Below are positions 1 through 5,684 of a stretch of 10,129 nt of DNA, one piece after another. This DNA comes from an uncultured Lachnospiraceae bacterium (GTDB lineage: Bacteria; Bacillota; Clostridia; Lachnospirales; Lachnospiraceae), in assembly GCA_910583815.1 (NCBI GenBank), contig CAJTZB010000015.1, positions 1 through 10,129 on the forward strand, written 5' to 3'. Each line of letters opens with the position of its first letter. Within the stretch, counting starts at the first letter, position 1. A program made the translations under genes and the position numbers. The notes beneath the pieces were generated by a model that saw nothing but the letters and a program-made list of their open reading frames with translations, searched no databases and had not been told where the DNA came from.

Positions 1-1595
1 AACGCACCCCACGGATCGATATGGTGATGCTGTGCCGAAACAGAAGTTCCTCCCAATGTCCGGTATCCATATTGGGCAAAATCACTGCCAGCAAGAGGAA
101 GCGTATCATGATGAAACATCCATGAGCTGAAATACCACCCTGCTTTCTTGGCGCAGTCTAACCATTCTTCTATAGGCTCAATCTCATACAGCATCAGGCT
201 TCCTGCAAGCAATGGACCACTGGATTCCTTGTCAATACAATAGGTATCCAATGCCCCTGCTGTACACTGAAATTGGTTCAAGTCCCTGTCGCGGTAAAAG
301 CGGCAGGATTTTTTCGCTGCTTCCAGATATACCTGTTCCCCTGTTGCATGATACAGTTCTGCCAGACCAGGGATAAGATATGCGCCAATCGTTCCTTGTG
401 GATCCCTGCATTCCCCTGTTTTTACGTTCCATGCCTTTCCAAATCCATATTCATCCGACCAATGCGCTATCAAAAAATCAGCAACGCCGCACGCGGCACG
501 CAGCCAGTCGGGTTTATCAGTTCCTTGTTGATGCATATACCGCCATGCCTGTGCAAGTTCCATGACCGCAAAGCCAAAATTGCAGGTATCCTCCACATCA
601 GAATGCCCATCCAGCATCCAGTTGTAATTTGCATGCAGCAGCCCACACGCCGTAACAGCTTCATGGGAAAATGCATCCAGACAGCTCATTCCGATTTGCA
701 GCAACGCGTCATCAGATGTCTCTATGCCTCTCTGCAATATCAGGCGGGCATACATGCCATTCTGCCCACACCATCCTATCGCATGCCCAAGCCGGTTCTC
801 AAATATACCTTCCTTCGTTGGAAGCTGCCCGATACTGAACAACTTCCGGCCATTTGTATCCATCACCAGCTGCTTTGCAAACTGATACGCCAGTTCTGCC
901 ACTTCGTTATTAGAATAAGCAGGCGCAAACGGTCTTCCAATCAGTTCCAGCGCAGCATCACTGACATTTCCGGCAGCAAAATTTTCTGCATAAGGGGTAC
1001 CTGTCAGAATATACGCGGTTGTCGTAAATACTTCGTCAGGACGCAGTGTAATAAAATCCTCGTGTGCATCAGAGTAACCATCACGAGTGCAATACGTCTT
1101 AGGCCGCTCCACCTCCGGATATAACAGCCTGTGAAGCATACGCCCATCTTCCATAGGTTCCATAGAGCAGGAGGCAGTTAAAGATGCTTCATCCTGATCT
1201 GACGCCATCAGCGCCAAATAATATTCCTTATTTTCACTGATGGTACATGCAGGCAGCGACGTACGGCGATAATCAAAAATCCACGGACTTCCATCCAGCG
1301 TAAGTCCTTTTGGTTCTTTCCCACGTCCCCAGTGGTTTCCGTTATAGGACACTCCAGGAATTAAATAGTGCGTATATTCAAATGTACTGCATATCCGCAC
1401 TTCCGGCTGACAATCAAGAGAGTCTTTCGTTAGATTTTTCCAATGGCACACCAGTTTCTCTTGTCCGGAAACAATTGTTTCCAACGAAACCTCAACTTGA
1501 ACATCCGAACCTGCATAAACACCATCTCCAAGCGGCATTAACTCATGTGGCTTGCCATCGTATGTACAAACCGGGTTCATAAACAGATAATTCAT
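1..1595 (-). CDS. Six-hairpin glycosidase-like protein, 3' end beyond window (partial)
   Basis: An open frame of 531 codons reads from ATG at 1595 to the left edge without a stop, so the C-terminus is missing. The start follows an excellent GGAGGT site in the 14-base gap after the upstream gene. The visible protein has no signal peptide and should be cytoplasmic. Residues 1-230 look beta-rich and include SYNGNHWGRGKEPKGL near 81-97. From about residue 235 there are repeated amphipathic helices with Trp/His/Asp-rich connections, for example GHAIGWCGQNGMYARL near 268 and NWMLDGHSDVEDTCNFGF near 323, ending in HHHIDPWG at the edge. A beta domain followed by an alpha/alpha toroid is typical of six-hairpin glycosidases, heparinase-like lyases and phosphorylases. 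I cannot assign a GH family, catalytic residues or substrate. It is probably co-transcribed with the membrane protein upstream. The fold class is an inference; the coding frame is clear. Confidence 0.72.
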   Translation of the reverse strand, partial: MNYLFMNPVCTYDGKPHELMPLGDGVYAGSDVQVEVSLETIVSGQEKLVCHWKNLTKDSLDCQPEVRICSTFEYTHYLIPGVSYNGNHWGRGKEPKGLTLDGSPWIFDYRRTSLPACTISENKEYYLALMASDQDEASLTASCSMEPMEDGRMLHRLLYPEVERPKTYCTRDGYSDAHEDFITLRPDEVFTTTAYILTGTPYAENFAAGNVSDAALELIGRPFAPAYSNNEVAELAYQFAKQLVMDTNGRKLFSIGQLPTKEGIFENRLGHAIGWCGQNGMYARLILQRGIETSDDALLQIGMSCLDAFSHEAVTACGLLHANYNWMLDGHSDVEDTCNFGFAVMELAQAWRYMHQQGTDKPDWLRAACGVADFLIAHWSDEYGFGKAWNVKTGECRDPQGTIGAYLIPGLAELYHATGEQVYLEAAKKSCRFYRDRDLNQFQCTAGALDTYCIDKESSGPLLAGSLMLYEIEPIEEWLDCAKKAGWYFSSWMFHHDTLPLAGSDFAQYGYRTLGGTSVSAQHHHIDPWGA

Positions 1596-1609
1596 GGTTC
1601 TACCTCCTA

Positions 1610-2911
1610 TTATTCCCCATTTATTTGAATCGCATTCGGATAAATCCTCTTCATTCGCGCGTCACCAAACCGTTCATCCATTGTCTTCTGCCAGCCGCTC
1701 TCTGCCGGAACTCCCTGACTGCGTTCGTTGTAACGCAGCATCGCCATGCAAGATACGGCAACATTGCAGACCATAAAAACAATCAGGCCCCAAGTAACCA
1801 CTTTTCCAAATACAACAGGTATCTTCTCAATCCATGCCGAAAGCTTTGGGTAAAGCTTCTTAAACCAGACAACTGCCGCAATGCCCCAGAAAAAGCAGAA
1901 CAGGAGGTTAATCCTGCCGCCTAAGTTAAACGGCATATGGCTGTAGTCCCAGAATACCGTGTCAAACACAATTTCCGTGAACACGCTGCAAATATATTCA
2001 TATGCACCGCCCAGAAATGTCCCCATCCAGAACAAAAACATATCCGAATGGCTGCGGTAGCTGTATAAAAGCGCCGTAACAACCGCGATGGCAAGCCCCC
2101 AGACGATGCTGAACGGTCCCCAGACAACACTGCTCCGGCTCATCCACACACCTGCCGTAATCCGGCAGAATACCGTCTCTGTCAGGTCTCCCAAGAAAGC
2201 TCCGATAACAAATAACAATACTATTTTATAAAAGCTGCATCCATAAGCAAAAAGTTCCGGATGTTTTTCTGCTGCTTCTTTTGGCTTTGCTTCCGGATAT
2301 GCTTTATGGATACGCTTGTCCACCTGCCTGAAAATAAAACGCCCAAGTCTTTTGCTGACCTTATCTAACTGCCCATCCACCGCAGCCCAGCTGCTGGCAT
2401 TTTTACTTCTTCCAGAAAGCAGTATCAGTGTTGCAGCCGCATCAATTGACATTATCGCAAGCAGCACCCACAACACAATCTGTACAAGCAGCAATGGACA
2501 TGCCTGAAAGAAGGCAAGAAAAACCGAATTGCCCCAACAGACAACCATCACTCCAAGCACACCCCAGAATAAAGAAACCGGCAAGCAGATATATCCGTCC
2601 ATATTCCATTTTATATTGGAGTAGTCCCACCACCGTTCGTGATAAAGGCGTTCAATCAGATGCCCTGCAGCCCATTCTATTACGGTTGCAAGCAGCGTAC
2701 TTCCGACAAAAACCCAGAACACCGGAAGACCGGTCAAAACAATGCTCATTGCTACGCCCGCAATTCCGTAGATAATACAAAACGGACCATTAATCAGTCC
2801 TCTGTTTGCAAAATGTTTCTGCTTTACAGCTGCAAAAACCGTCTCCAGAATCCATCCCAAAAAAGAATAGAGAAAAAACAGCCACAGCAGCTCATATCCT
2901 ATGTATTCCAT
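1610..2911 (-). CDS. Duplicated PF06541-like (putative ABC-transporter type IV, CmpB-like) membrane protein
   Basis: This 433-residue polytopic membrane protein has roughly nine to ten hydrophobic segments. Residues 8-125 carry features I associate with PF06541: FLYSFLGWILETVF (13-26), NRGLINGP (36-43) and the HERWWDYS stretch (91-98). The same pattern recurs at about 229-350: GAFLGDLTETVF (237-248), VWGPFSIVWG (263-272), WDYS (321-324) and a following FFWGIAAVVW segment. The protein therefore seems to be two copies of the domain joined by a charged cytoplasmic linker (about 165-225, rich in Lys/Arg/Glu). A last membrane segment at about 371-393 precedes a soluble tail. The family name says transporter, but there is no ATPase, substrate or biochemical evidence here, so the function is unknown. 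The ATG at 2911 has an AAGGAGGGG site nine bases upstream. The next gene starts 14 bases after its stop, which suggests an operon. Confidence 0.82.
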   Translation of the reverse strand: MEYIGYELLWLFFLYSFLGWILETVFAAVKQKHFANRGLINGPFCIIYGIAGVAMSIVLTGLPVFWVFVGSTLLATVIEWAAGHLIERLYHERWWDYSNIKWNMDGYICLPVSLFWGVLGVMVVCWGNSVFLAFFQACPLLLVQIVLWVLLAIMSIDAAATLILLSGRSKNASSWAAVDGQLDKVSKRLGRFIFRQVDKRIHKAYPEAKPKEAAEKHPELFAYGCSFYKIVLLFVIGAFLGDLTETVFCRITAGVWMSRSSVVWGPFSIVWGLAIAVVTALLYSYRSHSDMFLFWMGTFLGGAYEYICSVFTEIVFDTVFWDYSHMPFNLGGRINLLFCFFWGIAAVVWFKKLYPKLSAWIEKIPVVFGKVVTWGLIVFMVCNVAVSCMAMLRYNERSQGVPAESGWQKTMDERFGDARMKRIYPNAIQINGE

Positions 2912-2989
2912 TATAAATGCTCCCCTCCTTTATCTTCTTACGCTTTTATGCCTGCTAGACAATTCCAAAAGCTATCTTTTTCTATATAC

Positions 2990-3029
2990 AGAAGAAGCTA
3001 TACCATCACTTCTTCTGTGATGGTATAGC
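2990..3029 (-). terminator. Hairpin terminator overlapping the acetyltransferase stop codon
   Basis: A perfect 13-bp inverted repeat (GCTATACCATCAC at 3029-3017, partner at 3009-2997) encloses a 7-base loop. The 5' arm encodes the last codons of the acetyltransferase, and the TGA at 3008-3006 lies in the 3' arm. The following TTCTTCTGTATATAG is only moderately T-rich, so efficiency is uncertain. It sits at the end of the helicase-acetyltransferase unit and before the membrane-protein gene, where a terminator is expected. The loop AGAAGAA is also complementary to the tail TTCTTCT (2996-2990), giving a competing pairing. Confidence 0.65.
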
Positions 3030-3557
3030 AATCCAATAACGTTCCAGCCATACATTTTCCCTTGGCTCATATACTGTTGTCTCATAGATGCCGCCGTTTG
3101 CAAGAATCGTACGCCTGCTTCCTTCATTCTCCCGCAGGCAGGACACAAGAATCCTGTCCAGCCCGATTTCTCTGCAGAAAGCAAGCGATTCATGCAGCAT
3201 CCGCTTGGCATATCCTCTCCGGCGCTCCGTGGGACGGACGGAATATCCGATATGCCCTGCATACTTTTCCAAATATTCATTAAAATAATGACGCACCTGA
3301 ATCATTCCGAGAATACGCTTTTCTTCTTCCCTTGTCAATACAAACTGCGTACTTTGTACACGGTCTTTTGGCACGGTCTCCGGATTTGCATAAGTTTCAT
3401 TCTCTTTCAGCCACTCATGTGGATTTTCCATCCGCCGCAGAGAGCCACAGCCATCCATCGAACTGTCTGCTAACAGCATTTCCCGCCGGTAAGAAATAAT
3501 TTCCTCCGCATAAGAGGCATCCGGCTTTACCAAAATCAGCTTTTCTTCCAAATGCAT
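3006..3557 (-). CDS. GNAT-family N-acetyltransferase
   Basis: A 183-residue single-domain acetyltransferase of the GNAT superfamily, which transfers an acetyl group from acetyl-CoA to an amine; the substrate cannot be told. The acetyl-CoA-binding motif A is clear: the strand HIGYSVRP (102-109) followed by the pyrophosphate loop RRRGYA (112-117) and helix KRMLHESLAFC. A later ENEGSRRTILANGGIYE block (143-159) is the usual motif B region of this family. The N-terminal half (FVLTREEEKRILGMIQVRHY) gives the expected antiparallel strands. I place the start at ATG 3557 because GAGGTG lies six bases upstream. An in-frame GTG at 3566 would add three residues but has no comparable site. The gene begins 18 bases after the helicase stop and is probably co-transcribed with it. 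Ribosomal-protein or metabolite acetylation is possible but unsupported. The 3' end overlaps the terminator stem. Confidence 0.87.
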   Translation of the reverse strand: MHLEEKLILVKPDASYAEEIISYRREMLLADSSMDGCGSLRRMENPHEWLKENETYANPETVPKDRVQSTQFVLTREEEKRILGMIQVRHYFNEYLEKYAGHIGYSVRPTERRRGYAKRMLHESLAFCREIGLDRILVSCLRENEGSRRTILANGGIYETTVYEPRENVWLERYWIAIPSQKK

Positions 3558-3575
3558 CTCTGACACCTCGCATCA

Positions 3576-5162
3576 TTATCCTCTGTTTGCATTTGCCGGT
3601 TCTACATTGATGCTCTTTCCCTTGATTTTTGCATTCTTCATCACATTAATGACTTCGGCAGCATACTCTCTTGGAACTTCCACAAACGTGTACTTATCAT
3701 ACATATCAATGCTTCCAATCAGCTTACCCGGCATACCGGTTTCACCGGCAATCGCGCCAAGAATATCGCCCGGACGCACTTTCTGCTTTTTCCCAAGATT
3801 GATAAACAGACGCACCATACCTGCCTCTGCTCCGGTATCGCCAAACTCCATTCCCTTATCCTGCTCGGAAATCTCATCTCCGCCGCCCATTTCAAGCTTT
3901 AAAAAGGCTGCAGCAACTTCAAGGGAAGTAAATTCTTCGTTGTTGATGCGGTCTTCTAACAGACGAATCATATCAGTCAGATTTTCTTCTGCAATCACGT
4001 TGCTGATGCGGTCCAGAATCTTCTCTGCCTTAATTGCGGTTACATCATTTAAAGAAGGAATCGGCTGCAGCTGAATCTTTGCCTTGCAGTAACGCATGAT
4101 GTCCCTGAGCTTATAAAGTTCCTTTCCAATCACAAGGCTGAATGCGCGGCCTGTCCTTCCTGCTCGGCCCGTCCTTCCGATACGGTGTACATAATATTCT
4201 TCATCCTGCGGCACATCATAGTTAAATACTGCCTCTATGTCATCTACGTCGATACCGCGCGCTGCCACATCTGTAGCTACGAGAATATCGGTCTTTCCGT
4301 TCCGGAATGTTTCCATGACACGGTCACGCTGTACCTGCTTTAAGTCGCCATGCAGTCCTTCTGCAAAGTAGCCGCGCAGCTGCAGTGCAGAAACAAGCTC
4401 ATCCACCTGTCTCTTTGTATTGCAGAACACAAGAGAAAGCTTCGGGTCATACATATCAAGCAAGCGGCAAAGCACCTCTAACTTGTTCTTTGGACGCACT
4501 TCATAATAATACTGTTCAATTTTTGGAACGGTCAGCTCTTTCTTTATAACCTTTACAAATTCTGCATCTTTCTGATACTGTTTTGTAATGTCTAAAATCG
4601 GCTTTGGCATCGTTGCAGAAAACAACAGTGTCTGGCGCTCTTCCGGCAGCTCCTCAAGGATAGTCTCGATGTCCTCGCGGAAGCCCATGTTAAGCATTTC
4701 ATCTGCCTCATCCAACGTAATCATACGCACGGTATCTGTCTTTAATGTATGACGGCGCATATGGTCCATCACTCTGCCCGGTGTGCCGATTACAATCTGT
4801 ACGCCGCCCTTAAGGGAGCGAATCTGTTTGGAAATATCCTGCCCACCGTAAATTGGCAGTACCTTTACACTATGCATAAACTTTGCAAGTTTTCTGATTT
4901 CTTCTGCAACCTGAATCGCAAGTTCCCTTGTCGGACAAAGCACAAGTGCCTGAAGCGCATGGTCTTTCGGGTCAATCAGCTGCAGCAGCGGAATGCCGAA
5001 TGCCGCCGTCTTTCCGGTTCCGGTCTGGGCCTGTCCGATAATATCACGCCCTTCCATTACAATCGGAATTGCCCCCGCCTGAATCGGTGTCATTTCCTCA
5101 AATCCCATTTCCTCCACTGCACGTAAAATTGGTGCCTGTAATTCCATTTCGTCAAATCTCAT
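3576..5162 (-). CDS. deaD: DEAD-box ATP-dependent RNA helicase with DbpA-type RNA-binding domain (DeaD/CshA-like)
   Basis: A complete 528-residue DEAD-box helicase that uses ATP to unwind short RNA duplexes, with likely roles in ribosome assembly, mRNA decay or cold adaptation. All core motifs are intact: Q motif near 4-28 (F3 and Q27), motif I AQTGTGKT (45-52), Ia PTRELA (77-82), TPGR (127-130), DEAD (151-154), SAT (182-184), motif V ATDVAARGID (296-305) and motif VI HRIGRTGR (326-333). After a helical stretch and an acidic linker, residues 449-523 (VRLFINLGKKQKVRPGDILG onward) match the DbpA/YxiN RNA-binding fold. In E. coli DbpA and B. subtilis YxiN that domain targets 23S rRNA hairpin 92; whether this protein shares the target is unknown. 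The ATG at 5162 has GGGGA ten bases upstream. The long structured leader suggests post-initiation control. The symbol is a family label; cshA or dbpA are alternatives. Confidence 0.95.
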   Translation of the reverse strand: MRFDEMELQAPILRAVEEMGFEEMTPIQAGAIPIVMEGRDIIGQAQTGTGKTAAFGIPLLQLIDPKDHALQALVLCPTRELAIQVAEEIRKLAKFMHSVKVLPIYGGQDISKQIRSLKGGVQIVIGTPGRVMDHMRRHTLKTDTVRMITLDEADEMLNMGFREDIETILEELPEERQTLLFSATMPKPILDITKQYQKDAEFVKVIKKELTVPKIEQYYYEVRPKNKLEVLCRLLDMYDPKLSLVFCNTKRQVDELVSALQLRGYFAEGLHGDLKQVQRDRVMETFRNGKTDILVATDVAARGIDVDDIEAVFNYDVPQDEEYYVHRIGRTGRAGRTGRAFSLVIGKELYKLRDIMRYCKAKIQLQPIPSLNDVTAIKAEKILDRISNVIAEENLTDMIRLLEDRINNEEFTSLEVAAAFLKLEMGGGDEISEQDKGMEFGDTGAEAGMVRLFINLGKKQKVRPGDILGAIAGETGMPGKLIGSIDMYDKYTFVEVPREYAAEVINVMKNAKIKGKSINVEPANANRG

Positions 5163-5250
5163 AAATTAATTATCCCCATTTCTGCGCTGCTTTCCTTAGC
5201 TTATTGTATTATTTCCAAATCATGGCGCATTAGCCTTGTTTTCAGAACCT

Positions 5251-5352
5251 TTATATAAAAACGGCTTTGTGGCACACAGCGCACAGACACAAGCCGTAAC
5301 CGGAAGCATAAAATAGAAAAAGAGCGCATTTGTGGAGCATTTTTTGTTTCAT
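5251..5352 (-). CDS. Candidate 33-residue hydrophobic Cys-rich leader peptide (uORF) of the helicase
   Basis: A small frame begins at ATG 5352 (MKQKMLHKCALFLFY) and stops at TAA 5253-5251. It is basic at the N-terminus and hydrophobic in the middle, and ends Cys/His-rich (GLCLCAVCHKAVFI), like a tiny membrane or leader peptide. GGGAG at 5367-5363 is a plausible ribosome binding site with 10-base spacing. The same frame stays open upstream to ATG 5400 (49 residues), but that start has no visible site. Both the binding site and the start codon lie inside the 17-bp hairpin at 5380-5340, and the last third of the ORF overlaps the terminator-like hairpin. Position and geometry favour a regulatory uORF. 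With no homology check, coding status is unproven, and an overlapping +1 frame is also hydrophobic and Cys-rich. Confidence 0.35.
   Translation of the reverse strand: MKQKMLHKCALFLFYASGYGLCLCAVCHKAVFI
5254..5297 (-). terminator. Terminator-like hairpin in the helicase leader (candidate attenuator)
   Basis: On the minus strand ACGGCTTGTG (5297-5288) pairs with CACAAAGCCGT (5271-5261), leaving one bulged A, to make a 10-bp stem with a 16-base loop. It is followed at once by TTTTTATATAA. This is a standard intrinsic terminator layout lying about 100 bases before the helicase start codon. It is downstream of the leader promoter and followed by no other gene than the helicase. It could end a short RNA of about 190 bases, or act as a conditional attenuator. 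On the plus strand the stem is followed by no T-tract. Confidence 0.6.
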
Positions 5353-5380
5353 AGGACGCATTCTCCCATGAAACAAAAAA
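5340..5380 (-). promoter_or_regulatory. 17-bp RNA hairpin sequestering the leader-ORF ribosome binding site and start codon
   Basis: TTTTTTGTTTCAT (5380-5368) is exactly complementary to ATGAAACAAAAAA (5352-5340). In the minus-strand RNA the stem continues through a G-U wobble (5367/5353), two G-C pairs and an A-U pair, giving 17 bp with a 7-base loop. On the plus strand the wobble position is an A-C mismatch, so the structure is better as minus-strand RNA. The GGGAG site and the AUG of the 33-codon ORF are both inside it. It is not a terminator in either direction, because both strands run into A after the stem. Confidence 0.6.
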
Positions 5381-5455
5381 GCCATGTCCGTGTCCGGCAT
5401 GACATTTACAGTATCTTCATGTATTACCTTTTCATTTCATACTTCTGCTTTTCAG

Positions 5456-5484
5456 AGTGTAGCACACTTTCTCCGGAACGTCAA
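5456..5484 (-). promoter_or_regulatory. Sigma-A-type promoter with extended -10 for the helicase leader
   Basis: TTGACG (-35, 5484-5479), 17-base spacer, TACACT (-10, 5461-5456) preceded by TGC, which supplies the extended -10 TGn element. Start of transcription is expected near 5449. The -10 overlaps a short palindrome, AGTGT-agc-ACACT (5456-5468), which might be an operator but is too short to call. Confidence 0.65.
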
Positions 5485-5546
5485 GGAATTTTCATGCTTA
5501 TTGCAACAACTGTTTCAATAGTATAAAGTAAGAAATAAAGAATTTA

Positions 5547-5574
5547 TTGACAATTGAAGAATATCCTGTATAAT
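5547..5574 (+). promoter_or_regulatory. Consensus sigma-A promoter for the tandem secreted-protein genes
   Basis: TTGACA (5547-5552) and TATAAT (5569-5574) are both perfect consensus hexamers, separated by 16 bases in an A/T-rich surround. Transcription would start near 5581, leaving a leader of about 100 bases before the first gene. The promoter diverges from the helicase promoter about 60 bases away. Confidence 0.85.
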
Positions 5575-5599
5575 AAAGTTGTAACACTATAATATTTAC

Positions 5600-5668
5600 A
5601 GTTTGCCCCTGTATGCTTTTGTCAGTTCAGAAAGACACCCGGCAAACTCCCCTGCACAACCTTGTGCA
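5600..5668 (+). promoter_or_regulatory. Two hairpins in the 5' leader of the secreted-protein operon
   Basis: AGTTTGCC (5600-5607) pairs exactly with GGCAAACT (5641-5648) around a 33-base interior. A second perfect stem, TGCACAA (5653-5659) with TTGTGCA (5662-5668), follows, with a nominal two-base loop. The GAGG ribosome binding site (5675-5678) starts seven bases after the second stem. They could stabilise the transcript, control ribosome access or bind a ligand. I recognise no riboswitch consensus. Confidence 0.45.
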
Positions 5669-5684
5669 AGAAACGAGGTAAAAT

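Larger units (their letters stand above)
5163..5449 (-). promoter_or_regulatory. Long structured 5' leader of the helicase gene
   Basis: The promoter at 5484-5456 places transcription start near 5449, giving a leader of about 285 bases, far longer than the roughly 38 bases of clpB. In order it holds very short ORFs (one of four codons plus stop at 5420-5406, with AAGG six bases upstream), a 17-bp hairpin (5380-5340), a 33-codon ORF (5352-5251), and a terminator-like hairpin with T-tract (5297-5254). The last part is A-rich and holds the helicase ribosome binding site. A TACAAT at 5208-5203 could be a second, proximal -10 box, but no good -35 precedes it. I do not recognise a known riboswitch class in this stretch. 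Confidence 0.6.

Noticed and set aside
273..1124. Long plus-strand open frame of 283 codons
   Set aside because: It lies wholly antisense to the better-supported minus-strand glycosidase-like gene, is rich in Cys, Ile, Arg and His in a patternless way, and has no ribosome binding site or recognisable domain.
2931..2996. Promoter for the membrane-protein gene
   Set aside because: TTGTCT with TAAGAA at 16 bases is the best pair found and it is too weak to report as a feature.
5220..5309. 29-residue +1-frame ORF in the helicase leader as an annotated gene
   Set aside because: No ribosome binding site precedes its ATG. It is kept only as part of a finding, not as a feature.
5340..5380. Inverted repeat read as an intrinsic terminator
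   Set aside because: On both strands the stem is followed by A-rich sequence and not a T-tract, so it does not have terminator form.
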